Shown here: positions 47,527-56,347 of the stretch, piece after piece | Layout of the letters: each line of letters opens with the position of its first letter | Position numbering within the stretch: position 1 is the stretch's first letter | Assembly (NCBI RefSeq): GCF_030817175.1 | Contig: NZ_JAUSYY010000001.1 | Span: 3,906,001 to 3,970,000, forward strand | Origin: Agromyces ramosus | GTDB lineage: Bacteria; Actinomycetota; Actinomycetes; Actinomycetales; Microbacteriaceae | Direction of reading: 5' to 3' | Length of the DNA: 64,000 nt | The notes under the pieces: model-generated | What the model saw: the letters and a program-made list of their open reading frames with translations, nothing else | The model's database searches: none | What the model was told of the DNA's origin: nothing | Program-made: the position numbers and the translations under genes

Positions 47527-48543
47527 GTGGTTACCATCGGCGATGTAGCTGCTGCAGCTGGCGTTTCGCGGAGCACAGCGTCGTACGCTCTGTCAGGCAA
47601 GCGGACGATCTCACCCGAAGTCCGCGCCAAGGTTGCTGAAGCTGTCCGCGACCTCAACTACACCCCGAATGCCGGCGCACGTGCTCTCGCAACAGCCCGG
47701 ACGAGCGTCATCGCACTGCTGGGCCGATTCCTCGCTGATGAGTTCGCGCCAGCGATGCTGCAGTACATCCTCGGAGTGACGAACCGTGCGCGTGAACTGG
47801 GATACGACACCCTTCTGGTGTCGGAGGATGACGGCGTGGCCGCCCTTCAGCGGATTTCTTCTTCGCGCATGGTCGACGGCTTCGTGCTCTTGAACGTCGC
47901 CGAGAATGACGACAGGCTGCCGGTTCTGCGCAACGCCCCGCAGCCGGGCGCCCTCCTGGGTCTTCCCGGGGATCCGGACGGAATCGATGTCTTTGACCTC
48001 GATTTCCCGGCCGCCGGGGCCCTGATGGTGGAAACCATGCACACCCACGGACATCGCGAGTTGATCCTCGTCTCGCAGCCTCTGCATGTGATCGAACGCG
48101 GCGGCGCATACGTCTGGCGGCTGGCCGATAGTGCGCGAGAGCGCGCCGCCGAATTGGGTGTGACGCTGCATAGCTACTTCGGTGCCGCCAGCCAGCCGGA
48201 AGTCGGGCGTGATCTGAACAGATTCCTGGACGCCCACCCGTCGGCAACAGGTTTGCTTTTGAACAATGAGGCCGCCGCCGCCGCGCTTCCGAACGTGCTC
48301 GCGTCACGGGGGTTGAAGTGCCCGGAGGACATTTCCGTGGTCGGCCGCTATTCCGACGACTTCGCGCGGATGTTCTCGCTGCCTTACTCCGCCGTGGACA
48401 GCGCCGCCGATGAGTTGGGCCGACGCGCCGTGGAAGCGCTCGTGCAGCGCATCGAACAACGTCACTCGACGTCACCCGTGCACATCGAGCTGATTCGCCC
48501 CATGATCCAAGATCGGGGAAGCCTTGCGGCTCCACCCAAGTAG
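47527..48543 (+). CDS. LacI family transcriptional regulator
   Basis: The product has 338 residues from GTG 47527, which has GGGAGGTGA upstream. The HTH is VTIGDVAAAAGVSRSTASYA with the hinge YTPNAGARALATARTSVIA, and the rest is a periplasmic-binding-protein-like sensor domain. It is convergent with the secreted glycosidase gene and flanked by operator palindromes at both promoters, so it probably represses that gene and itself until a sugar binds. The terminator follows its stop by 21 bp. Confidence 0.92.
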   Translation: MVTIGDVAAAAGVSRSTASYALSGKRTISPEVRAKVAEAVRDLNYTPNAGARALATARTSVIALLGRFLADEFAPAMLQYILGVTNRARELGYDTLLVSEDDGVAALQRISSSRMVDGFVLLNVAENDDRLPVLRNAPQPGALLGLPGDPDGIDVFDLDFPAAGALMVETMHTHGHRELILVSQPLHVIERGGAYVWRLADSARERAAELGVTLHSYFGAASQPEVGRDLNRFLDAHPSATGLLLNNEAAAAALPNVLASRGLKCPEDISVVGRYSDDFARMFSLPYSAVDSAADELGRRAVEALVQRIEQRHSTSPVHIELIRPMIQDRGSLAAPPK

Positions 48544-48564
48544 CCGACGGGGCTCGCCGACCCG

Positions 48565-48600
48565 GACTTGATGGGCCACCCCGCGGTGGCCCATCAAGTC
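48565..48600. terminator. terminator of the LacI gene
   Basis: A perfect 16-bp stem (GACTTGATGGGCCACC and its complement) has a CCGC loop and lies 21 bp after the regulator stop. Confidence 0.85.
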
Positions 48601-48618
48601 ATTCGTCAACTACCAGCG

Positions 48619-48664
48619 CGGATGTGAGGCGCACGGCCGGTCCAGGCCGCACACCTCACATCCG
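48619..48664 (-). terminator. terminator of the glycosidase gene
   Basis: The 11-bp outer stem CGGATGTGAGG/CCTCACATCCG has a GC-rich, partly pairing interior and begins 8 bp after the glycosidase stop. Together with the neighbouring hairpin it separates the convergent transcripts. Confidence 0.75.
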
Positions 48665-48672
48665 ACGCCGCA

Positions 48673-51600
48673 CTACTTGTTGAATGCGAACAGTGCGGTA
48701 TGCGTCGTCCCGTCGTTGAGTTGCAACACGAAGGTGGCGCACTTTCCGGCCCAGGACTTTTCCGTCTTCCACACGTAGACGTACTGGTCGGCAGCTGCGT
48801 CATACTTGAGGCCGCTGGCGCCCGCCGTCACCGTCTGCTCGATCTCGTCGACCGCCGCCGAGGACGAGCACGTTCCGAACTGAACGATGGGTGAGCCCGC
48901 CGCCAGCACGTCGGTACCCTGATCGCCATTCAGTGTGAACTTGATCGGAACTGCGCCTCCCGCCTTGACCGAGTTGACGACGTCTCCCATATCAACAGGT
49001 TCCGCGAAGCCCTCCCAGTCGTAGATGACCGCATAGTCACAGCTCACTTCTGCGGAGGGATTGCCCGCGACATCTGTCGCCGTGCCGGCCGGCACCGTGA
49101 CTGTCCTCGCGCCCACAGTCGACGTGTCGAGCCCGATTGAGCCCTCACCGGCGGTGGCGAGTCCGGAACCATTCGCCTCGTCGGTCGCGCTCCACGTCGC
49201 GGTGGCTGTGGAGCCGAGCACCACGGCCTCGGGCGGGCACGTAACGCTCACCACTGGGGCCGTGATGTCCACGCGAGTCAGCTTCCAGAAGCGGTCTGCC
49301 GTCTGGGCGTCTGTTGCCGTGCTGCTGGTGGATCCGCCGGTGCCGACAACGATCGTTCCGTTTCGGTTGTTACCCGACGAATCCTGCAGGGCATTTCCCC
49401 CAGCTTCATCGAACTTGTATTGAGCGACATTGCCCGCCGCGGCCTGGCCGCCGGCCAACGCGGCCACTTCTGTGGCCGACAGGGCCCGGTTGTAGATCGC
49501 GAAGTCATCAATCGCTCCGTCGTATGCCGGGTCGTTGTACTGGGACTTCCCGAGATAGTTGCGGGTCGTGTTGCCCAGAGCCGACGGCTTCAGCGTCATG
49601 TTGCTGTTCGTCGCGACCACGCTGCCATTGAGATACATGGTGCCCTGCGTGCCTGAGACGGTCACGACGACGTTCGACCACTGGTTCAACGGGAAGTTCT
49701 GCCCGCCATACGTCAGTCGCTGCTCTGCGCCGGCACCGCTATTGGTGATGGCGAATCTCGGCCCCGCGCCACCGGCGTTCATCGTGAGGAACATGTTGAC
49801 GGTCTGGCCGGTGCCGAAGTCGAACACGCGTGACCAGTTCGTCAGCGCGGCTGGCTTGATCCATGTCGAGATCGACCAGTCGCCGTTCAGGTTGCTCACG
49901 ATCCCGCTCGGCAGCGAGCCGTACGAAGACGTCTTGCAGAAGTCCAGCGCTGACCCGATCTTGCCCGGCTGGCGAGGGCCGTTGGGCTGACAGTTGGACG
50001 TCGGCGAACCGTCGGTCCACTGGACGACCGCCGCGCCGTCGTTCTTGCTCAGGCTCATGACTCCGAGGGTCTTTCCCGTCGCATAGTTGGCCAGACGTAC
50101 GCTGCCCTTGCCGTCGGGGACGAGCTGCCACAGCTGCTCCTCTGCATTGCTCTCATCCGCAATCACTGCCGGCGCGCCATTCGAAGTGGCGGCGTCAGCG
50201 ATCGCGAGCACGCGACCGCTTGGAGTGTGGACGACCTTGTACAGACCCTGCCCAGCGGCAACGACCTTCCACACCTGGCCCGACGTTGCAGTCGGATCGG
50301 CCTGGACGACGGGGTTTCCGTTCGCCGTGGCACCCCCAAGAGTGGCGAGCTGGAGCGCGGAGTTGACGTTGGTCAGGGAGTAGGTCCCCGACAGATCCGT
50401 CGGATCCCCTGCCGGCGTCACGACGACCTGATAGCCGTACATCGGGTTCATCACGATCGGCACGGAGATAGAGCCGTCCGCCGAGATCTCGTACGTGGTG
50501 TTGGAGATGTTGATCGGACCATCCGTTTTCACCGTGCGACCATACGAGGCCGTGAAGTCGAGCTGCACGTTCACCTTGGAGCCGAGCGACAGCTTGTCGA
50601 GTCCATTGATCTTCACCGAGGTCGGTCCGGTGTTTCCGCCGGTGATGATTCTTACTTCATCCCCGGCGTCACTGACGGATGCGGCCCCATCCAGCGGGCT
50701 CTCATTCGACGGCGGTGTCGTGGTAACCATCTGGCCGCTCATTTGCGCGTACCAGGTGTACAGCCAATATGCCCCGTTGGGGTCACCGTTGCGCCCGGTG
50801 AGAAGGTCGCCGAGGGCGCCCGACTGGTTCCAGAACGGAAGCTCGGCTCGGGTGATTCCGTAGCGCTCCAGCTTCGCGATATAGCCCACCAGCGGACCGG
50901 AGAGGCCGACTTCCGCGGGGGCGGCGTACTCGGTTATGTCGATCGGCGGCTCTGGGATGTTCAGGTCAGACAGAATCTTGCGGACATTCTCTACGTCGCC
51001 CTTGATCTTCGACGAGCGGATCAGCTCGTGCCATTCCAGGACATCCGGGAGAGTGTTCGTCGCCTTCGCGTGCTCGTAGAACGCGCGCATGCTCGTGATG
51101 TTGTCGGAGTAGGCCGGTCCCTGGATAGGCATCGTCGGGTCGAGGGTGCGCACCAGCCGGTACGTGTCCGTCCACATGTCGAAGAACGATCCGTTAACCG
51201 TCTGCCACGTGATGTCGGGTTCGTTCCAAATGGCATAAGCCACGATGTTCGTCTTGCCGGCAGCCTTGGTGTCATTGACCATCTTCTCGACGGCGGGGAG
51301 CCATTCGGCCTTGTTGTAGCGGTACGGCCACCCCGGAAGATAATCGACGAGCCTGATCACCACCCCGGCGCCCGCAGCTTTGGCTGTGTCAGCGACAGAG
51401 AGCGCGTCGCCCGTGGGCTGCTGTGTGCCACCTTCCGGCTTCTGCACGAAGGTGTGCGGCTTGATCGGGAGGATCTTATCCAGGGTCGGCACGTTCGCGC
51501 TGGCCAGCCCATAGAGCGACCCGCTCGCCATATGGGTCACCGGACGGAACGGCTGATCGGCCTGAACGACGAGCGTGCTTGCCGGACCAGGTGCAGCGTC

Positions 51601-51765
51601 GGCGGGGCCAGCCACCGCTATAAGGCCGCCAGCGGCAACGATGGCGGTCGTCGTCAGCGTCGCGACAGCTCGTCGACCCCGGGACCTCAGCCCGAGGGAG
51701 GAGTGCTGCTCGCCGTCACGGGCTTCGGCGCGCCATATCGGCCGCCCGAACGTAAAAATACTCAT
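48673..51765 (-). CDS. secreted multidomain clan GH-A glycosidase with ricin-type lectin and LamG-like domain
   Basis: The product has 1030 residues from ATG 51765, with GGAG nine bases upstream. The signal peptide (about residues 33-57) ends PADAA. Residues 65-345 are a GH-A barrel with acid/base Glu182 in YAIWNEPDITW and probable nucleophile Glu279 in IDITEYA, GH39-like but not certain. A beta domain (about 360-450) and a ricin-B lectin from 458 follow, with QVW and QLW repeats. Residues 592-815 are a LamG-like sandwich placed before the third lectin repeat (DRFWKL at 824). An Ig-like domain (835-912) and a C-terminal PxKD-like domain complete it. It probably degrades a plant or wall polysaccharide and is under LacI control. 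Confidence 0.8.
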   Translation of the reverse strand: MSIFTFGRPIWRAEARDGEQHSSLGLRSRGRRAVATLTTTAIVAAGGLIAVAGPADAAPGPASTLVVQADQPFRPVTHMASGSLYGLASANVPTLDKILPIKPHTFVQKPEGGTQQPTGDALSVADTAKAAGAGVVIRLVDYLPGWPYRYNKAEWLPAVEKMVNDTKAAGKTNIVAYAIWNEPDITWQTVNGSFFDMWTDTYRLVRTLDPTMPIQGPAYSDNITSMRAFYEHAKATNTLPDVLEWHELIRSSKIKGDVENVRKILSDLNIPEPPIDITEYAAPAEVGLSGPLVGYIAKLERYGITRAELPFWNQSGALGDLLTGRNGDPNGAYWLYTWYAQMSGQMVTTTPPSNESPLDGAASVSDAGDEVRIITGGNTGPTSVKINGLDKLSLGSKVNVQLDFTASYGRTVKTDGPINISNTTYEISADGSISVPIVMNPMYGYQVVVTPAGDPTDLSGTYSLTNVNSALQLATLGGATANGNPVVQADPTATSGQVWKVVAAGQGLYKVVHTPSGRVLAIADAATSNGAPAVIADESNAEEQLWQLVPDGKGSVRLANYATGKTLGVMSLSKNDGAAVVQWTDGSPTSNCQPNGPRQPGKIGSALDFCKTSSYGSLPSGIVSNLNGDWSISTWIKPAALTNWSRVFDFGTGQTVNMFLTMNAGGAGPRFAITNSGAGAEQRLTYGGQNFPLNQWSNVVVTVSGTQGTMYLNGSVVATNSNMTLKPSALGNTTRNYLGKSQYNDPAYDGAIDDFAIYNRALSATEVAALAGGQAAAGNVAQYKFDEAGGNALQDSSGNNRNGTIVVGTGGSTSSTATDAQTADRFWKLTRVDITAPVVSVTCPPEAVVLGSTATATWSATDEANGSGLATAGEGSIGLDTSTVGARTVTVPAGTATDVAGNPSAEVSCDYAVIYDWEGFAEPVDMGDVVNSVKAGGAVPIKFTLNGDQGTDVLAAGSPIVQFGTCSSSAAVDEIEQTVTAGASGLKYDAAADQYVYVWKTEKSWAGKCATFVLQLNDGTTHTALFAFNK

Positions 51766-51806
51766 CTGCTTCGTCTCCATTGATCGAGCCGTTCTCGGTC
51801 GAACCT

Positions 51807-51835
51807 GATGTAGTCCGATCCGAACGCTTGTCGAA
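51807..51835 (-). promoter_or_regulatory. sigma70-type promoter of the glycosidase gene
   Basis: On the minus strand TTCGAC (51830-51835) and TACATC (51807-51812) are separated by exactly 17 bp. The start site would fall near 51800, giving a leader of about 35 nt. The -35 lies within the first operator palindrome. Confidence 0.6.
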
Positions 51836-51845
51836 CCGGTTCGAC
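51830..51845. promoter_or_regulatory. operator 1 for the LacI regulator
   Basis: GTCGAACCGGTTCGAC is a perfect 16-bp palindrome with the AACCGGTT core typical of LacI-family sites. It overlaps the -35 hexamer of the glycosidase promoter. It is not a LexA box, because the half-sites are two rather than four bases apart. Confidence 0.78.
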
Positions 51846-51857
51846 GCATTAAAGCAT

Positions 51858-51869
51858 CGAACCGGTTCG
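51858..51869. promoter_or_regulatory. operator 2 for the LacI regulator
   Basis: CGAACCGGTTCG is a second perfect palindrome, centred 26 bp from operator 1 and upstream of the -35. Paired sites of this spacing suggest cooperative binding or looping. Confidence 0.72.
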
Positions 51870-52261
51870 CCGCACAAGAGGTCCGGCTCCACGACTGCGC
51901 GAATCGGAGTCGCCCAGGCGTACGGACCTGCGCGCGCGACGCACAAATTTCGGCGGTGACGACCGCCGACATCGCGATGTTCACTTCGGCGGCGTCATGT
52001 CGCTGCCAAGAGGTCATCGGCTCGCCGTCGGACCACATATCAGAGACTCCCGGCCGGACTTGGTTCGACGTCGACGCTCCCAAGGGCAGCCAGCCATCGC
52101 GCTGGCTCACTCTCATCGGCACCCGGGTGCTGCAGTGGTGGGACCAGACAGCAGCCACTCCCCACTGAGGCAAGCGGCCCCGTCTGCCGGCACACGAGCG
52201 ACTCGTCCGCTCAGCGAGAGAGCTCTTCGCTGTGCTCACCAACCGCTGATGGCCGCCGCGC
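51870..52261. other. intergenic region upstream of the glycosidase gene
   Basis: About 390 bp between the operators and the LtrA stop. Short frames occur on both strands, but none shows a recognisable domain or convincing start. I see no RNA gene or repeat. Confidence 0.5.
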
Positions 52262-53458
52262 CTAGTCTTCGCGAATCGGAGCCACGCTGGTTGGTGGTTT
52301 CCGCTCCGCGATGAACAGCGCGGTGAGGATGCCCACCACGCTCGCAAGCGCGGCCAGAGGGGAAAGCATGCCAATCCCAGGTGTCAGGACGACGAAGATG
52401 GTCGCGATCGCGAGCCGCACAACACTCCACCGGCCGAGCAGCCGCCGCGCGAAGGCTGCGGTTCCTGCGAGATAGCAGGCAACTCCACCGCTGAGCGCGG
52501 CTGCACCAAAGAGCCCGAGGGCGTCGGTCGACTCGACGTGAGCCATTGCGACCTCGAGGCCGAGCGCCGCCAGCACGATCCCGCTGACCAACGCCAGATG
52601 GAGATAGGTGTATGCACCAGTCGCCGCTCGCCCGCGACCGCCGGCGGGGATTGCCTTGAGAGCGCGCTCGGCGTCACCGGCGAGGCGGCTGAAGTAGCCC
52701 CACCACAGGCCGATGCAGATCAGCATCGACAGGACCACCCCCAGAAGGATTCCGAGACTGATCGGTTCAGCTGCGGCGCCGGCGCCGATGGCGAGAATGG
52801 ACTCGCCTAGCGCGAGAATCACGATCAGCCCGTGTCGCTCCGTGAAGTGAGCGGTGGAGCGCACTGGCCAGGCGATGCCGACGCTGGTTCGGTAGGAGAC
52901 GATCGGCTCGATCGCGACCGCCGCGATGGTGCACCAGATCTGCCACGGGGCACCTAGCACGGCGCCGGAGACGAGAAGCGCGCCGGAGGGAATGATGGAG
53001 AGTCCGACGGTGACCAGGGTGCGTCGACGTAGTTCGCGCTCGGTGAGCCATACGAAGACAATCGCGTGGGTGACCCGAGCGACCAAGTAGGCACCGACGA
53101 ACACCATGGGTGCGAACAGGCCGCCAGGCAGGTCATCGTAGGCCTCGAGCACCACGAGACCGGCTACGAACATCGCCGTCATCCCAATGATCATCGCAAC
53201 GCCCACAACCCCTTGGTCGGCGTGCGCAATGTTGGTGAGCCAGCCGTAGGAGGTCCAGGCCCACCACAGCAACGCGAGGATGACGAGCGCCTGGACGATA
53301 CCAAGAGCATCGTGCTGCTGGGCCATCAGCCGACTCAGCTGGGTGAAAGCGAAGACGAAGGCCAGGTCGAAGAAGAGCTCAAGGGTAGTCACCCGGTCGC
53401 CTTCACGGCTGCTCACCGCTCGACGAGCCCGCGGCTCCCCGCTGCTGCGGCGCTTCAC
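52262..53458 (-). CDS. LtrA family membrane protein (low temperature requirement A)
   Basis: The product has 398 residues with about 12 hydrophobic segments. The N-terminal signature is TTLELFFDLAFVFAFTQLS, and FTERHGLIVILALGESILAI in the middle is the second conserved LtrA block. The biochemical role is unknown; Listeria LtrA is needed for growth in the cold. GTG at 53458 overlaps the stop of the SDR gene upstream, forming an SDR-SDR-LtrA operon. Confidence 0.9.
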   Translation of the reverse strand: MKRRSSGEPRARRAVSSREGDRVTTLELFFDLAFVFAFTQLSRLMAQQHDALGIVQALVILALLWWAWTSYGWLTNIAHADQGVVGVAMIIGMTAMFVAGLVVLEAYDDLPGGLFAPMVFVGAYLVARVTHAIVFVWLTERELRRRTLVTVGLSIIPSGALLVSGAVLGAPWQIWCTIAAVAIEPIVSYRTSVGIAWPVRSTAHFTERHGLIVILALGESILAIGAGAAAEPISLGILLGVVLSMLICIGLWWGYFSRLAGDAERALKAIPAGGRGRAATGAYTYLHLALVSGIVLAALGLEVAMAHVESTDALGLFGAAALSGGVACYLAGTAAFARRLLGRWSVVRLAIATIFVVLTPGIGMLSPLAALASVVGILTALFIAERKPPTSVAPIRED

Positions 53459-54282
53459 GGCGTGCGCGATGGTGAGCCGGCGAATGGGGCGAGGCGCTCC
53501 CAGAACAGCGCGACTAGGCGAGCGCGGTTATCCGGGTCGAGGCCATCCGCGCTGGGGCTGACCACCCGATCGTTCTCGAGGTAGGAGCCTGAGGCAAGCG
53601 GGACCACGCTCGCGTTCAGCACCCGGTCTGCGCCATGGGCGGGCGGCCCGCCGATCTTCCCTATCATCGCGGCACTGAGCGGCGTGTTATTGAGTCCGGG
53701 ACAGAGAGCGACAACCGTGAGGGACGAGGATGCCTCCTCCTCGGCAAGCAGCGAGGACCACGTCAACATCGCGAGTTTGGCGCGGGCGTAGGCCATGACC
53801 GGTGAATACTCACGCTGCAAGTCGATGTCATCGAAGTCGAAGTGCTCGACACGGTGGGCCGATGATCCGACGTTGACGATCCGAGCACCCTCGGCGAGCG
53901 TCGGAACCAGAAGGCGGGTGAGCAGCGCCGGCGCCAGCGCGTTGACCTGCAGGGTGCGCTCGAACCCATCGGGGGTGACGATCCGCTCCGGCGAGCCGGG
54001 GACGCCTGCGTCGTTGATGAGCAGATCGATCGGGGTCGCCAGCGACTTGACTCGCTGCACGGCAGCGACGACCTCGGATAGCTGCGTGAAGTCCGCCGCG
54101 ATGTAGTGAACCTCAGCGCTGCCCACTCGCCGGAGTCCATCGATCACGCTAGCGGCATCCTGATCCGATTCGACGCCAAGCGCGATCAGCGTCGTTGCCC
54201 TGCCGACAAGACGGAGGGCCGTCGCCTCACCGATTCCGCTGGTTGCGCCGGTAAGGACGACTGTCCCGTATCGGACGCTCAC
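53455..54282 (-). CDS. SDR family oxidoreductase (WW-oxidoreductase/retinol dehydrogenase-like)
   Basis: The product has 275 residues from GTG 54282 (VSVRYGTVVLTG). The cofactor motif is LTGATSGIGEAT, and the core has INDAGVPGSPE in place of NNAG. The active site reads NVGSSAHR followed by MAYARAKLAML (Tyr-x3-Lys). It resembles retinol dehydrogenase or protochlorophyllide-reductase-like SDRs; the substrate is unknown. Its start overlaps the stop of the upstream SDR. Confidence 0.85.
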   Translation of the reverse strand: MSVRYGTVVLTGATSGIGEATALRLVGRATTLIALGVESDQDAASVIDGLRRVGSAEVHYIAADFTQLSEVVAAVQRVKSLATPIDLLINDAGVPGSPERIVTPDGFERTLQVNALAPALLTRLLVPTLAEGARIVNVGSSAHRVEHFDFDDIDLQREYSPVMAYARAKLAMLTWSSLLAEEEASSSLTVVALCPGLNNTPLSAAMIGKIGGPPAHGADRVLNASVVPLASGSYLENDRVVSPSADGLDPDNRARLVALFWERLAPFAGSPSRTP

Positions 54283-55058
54283 AGCGCGTATCCTCCGGCT
54301 GCCTGGATGTCCTGGCCGGTGATCCACGCGGAGTCGTCGGAGACGAGGAAGGCAATGACCTTTCCGACATCTGCAGGTTCGCCGATCCGCCCGAATGCGG
54401 TCTTGGCCGCGATACCGTCGATCACCTGCGGGAATCGCTCGAAGGCGTTGTCGGCCAGGCGGGTACGGGTCGGGCCGGGGGCGATCGAGTTGACGCGGAT
54501 CGAGCGGCTGCTGAGTTCTTTGGCAAGGAAGCGGGTGGCTGTGACCAGGCCGGCCTTCATCGCCGCGTAGCCGGAGTAGCCCGGTTCCGTGTCTCCGGGG
54601 CGCACGGCGCTGCTGGAGGTGTTGACGATCGAGCCGCCGGTCTCGATCAAGGGCAGGAGCGCCTGAGTGAGGAAGTACGGTCCGCGGAGAAGCACTCGGT
54701 AGTAGGCGTCGAAGGCCTCCTCCGTCATCTCCTCGAAGCCCATGCCGCCGCCGAAGCCAGCATTGTTCACCAAGGCATGGATTCGGCCTTTGTTCCACTC
54801 GCTTTTCAGCACGCCGGTGAGAGCGTCCGTGAAGTCCGGGAAGGTGTCAGTGCGGCCGATATCGAGCGGGAGTGCGACGGCGGTGCCACCGTTCTCCAGG
54901 ATGTCCGCGACGGTCCTTTCAGCGCCCTCGGGGCGTGCGTTGTAGGTGGCGATGACGCCCATGCCGCGCGCGGCGATCTCGATGGCGGCGCCGCGTCCGA
55001 TGCCGGAGCTCGCTCCGGTAATGACGACGATCTTCTGGTCAGCTGTCTGTTCGCTCAT
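54279..55058 (-). CDS. classical SDR family oxidoreductase
   Basis: The product has 259 residues. Cofactor motif ITGASSGIGRGAAIE, NNAGFGGG, catalytic Ser in VNTSSSAVRPG and Y-x3-K as YSGYAAMKAG; the end ITGQDIQAAGGYAL is the usual C-terminal SDR stretch. It is the first gene of the operon divergent from the AraC regulator (122 bp gap), which probably controls it. Confidence 0.9.
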   Translation of the reverse strand: MSEQTADQKIVVITGASSGIGRGAAIEIAARGMGVIATYNARPEGAERTVADILENGGTAVALPLDIGRTDTFPDFTDALTGVLKSEWNKGRIHALVNNAGFGGGMGFEEMTEEAFDAYYRVLLRGPYFLTQALLPLIETGGSIVNTSSSAVRPGDTEPGYSGYAAMKAGLVTATRFLAKELSSRSIRVNSIAPGPTRTRLADNAFERFPQVIDGIAAKTAFGRIGEPADVGKVIAFLVSDDSAWITGQDIQAAGGYAL

Positions 55059-55180
55059 GCATCAAGACAATCGTCACAGCAACATGGGGAGGTAGGGGAA
55101 TCCAAGCGACTCCTTGCACAATCCCGCCAACGTCGCCAGAAATCGGTGCCTTCGTCGAAGGATGCTGTTTCACTCTCTGT

Positions 55181-56077
55181 ATGTCCTTCGATGAGTTCCG
55201 CGCCTTGGTCGCACGACACGCCCCTAGCGGTATCAGTTCGACGGCGATCCCCGGAGTCCTCGTTTCACGGATGAATGACGGTGGCTCGCAGGACGAGTCG
55301 ACCACGGGCACGGTCCTGGCGGTCGTCGCGCAGGGCACCAAGCGGCTCTCCGTGGGCGGAACGATTCACGACTACGGGGTCGGCCAATACTTGGTCGCTT
55401 CCGTGGACCTCCCGGTGTCCGGTCACTTCATCGACGCCACCCCGGACCATCCCGCGTTGGGGTTCGGTCTCGAACTGCGTCCGGAGGTCATTGCGGAGAT
55501 GATGCTCACTGCCGCTGCGGCAGAGTTCAATCGGCCCGCCCGCGGGGAATCTTCCCCGCCTGCGATCGCGGTCGGCGCGACCTCGGCGCGACTACTCGAC
55601 GCCACCCTCCGAATGCTCAGGTTGCTCGATCACCCGCGCGACATCCCGATTCTCGCTCCGATGATCGAACGGGAGATCCTCTGGCTGATCATGTCCGATG
55701 AGCAGGGCGCCACCGTGCGCCAGCTCGGCCTAGCCGACAGCAGCCTCAGCCGGGTCCGCCACGTCGTCCGCTGGATGCGCGAACACTTCGCCGAATCTCT
55801 CCGCGTCGACGACCTCGCAGAGCTCGCCCGGATGAGTCCCTCAGCGTTCCACCGAGCGTTCCATGCGGTGACGTCGATGAGCCCAATCCAGTATCAGAAG
55901 AGCATCCGATTGCAGGAGGCACGACTGCGACTCCTCGCCAAGCCCGGCGACATCGGCGCAACCGCCTATGCGGTCGGTTACGAGAGCCCCTCGCAGTTCA
56001 GTCGGGAGTACAGGCGTGAGTTCGGCGCTTCGCCCAGCGAAGACGCCGCCTCCCTCCGCGCGTCGGCGCGGCCATAG
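55181..56077 (+). CDS. AraC family transcriptional regulator
   Basis: The product has 298 residues. The N-terminal half is an AraC_N (PF06719) sensor (SVDLPVSGHFIDATPDHPAL). The C-terminal half has two HTH motifs, LAELARMSPSAFHRAFHAVT and IGATAYAVGYESPSQFSREY. This class usually activates a neighbouring reductase gene. No good ribosome-binding site lies before ATG 55181. It is divergent from the SDR-SDR-LtrA operon. Confidence 0.9.
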   Translation: MSFDEFRALVARHAPSGISSTAIPGVLVSRMNDGGSQDESTTGTVLAVVAQGTKRLSVGGTIHDYGVGQYLVASVDLPVSGHFIDATPDHPALGFGLELRPEVIAEMMLTAAAAEFNRPARGESSPPAIAVGATSARLLDATLRMLRLLDHPRDIPILAPMIEREILWLIMSDEQGATVRQLGLADSSLSRVRHVVRWMREHFAESLRVDDLAELARMSPSAFHRAFHAVTSMSPIQYQKSIRLQEARLRLLAKPGDIGATAYAVGYESPSQFSREYRREFGASPSEDAASLRASARP

Positions 56078-56129
56078 CCCTTCCCATGGATGGAAGCGCC
56101 ACGGCCGGGCCGTGACCCGCCCTCGGTCA

Positions 56130-56347
56130 TTGACCGTCGCGCTCGATCTGCTTGCCCGTGGCGCGCCCCGGTTCGCGGCGACCGCCCGCCGGACGCCGAT
56201 GCTGCGATCGCGCGAAAGCATGTCGAGCACGTCGCGAGGAGCCCGCTCGTTCATGGCGACGTCTTCTCGCACCCGCGTGAGCCGGTCTTCGGCGAGTTGC
56301 CGTGGGACCGTTCCAGGTGCTGCGGTGTTCCGCATGGCAAGACTCAT
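56130..56347 (-). pseudogene. fragment of an LRV/HEAT-like repeat protein
   Basis: From ATG 56347 the frame reads LAMRNTAAPGTVPRQLAED, then VREDVAMNERAPRDVLDMLS and VRRAVAANRGAP, about 2.5 copies of a 24-residue repeat with the V-R-x2-V-A-x-N-x2-A-P pattern. After about 72 codons the homology stops and the frame runs antisense into the AraC gene. It is a broken piece of a longer repeat protein. Confidence 0.6.

Noticed and set aside
51831..51844. TCGAACCGGTTCGA as a second LexA box
   Set aside because: The half-sites are separated by two bases instead of four, and a second copy with the same core lies 26 bp away. This fits a LacI-family operator better.
51956..52168. 70-codon frame in the gap beside the glycosidase promoter
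   Set aside because: No ribosome-binding site, domain or neighbour logic supports it.
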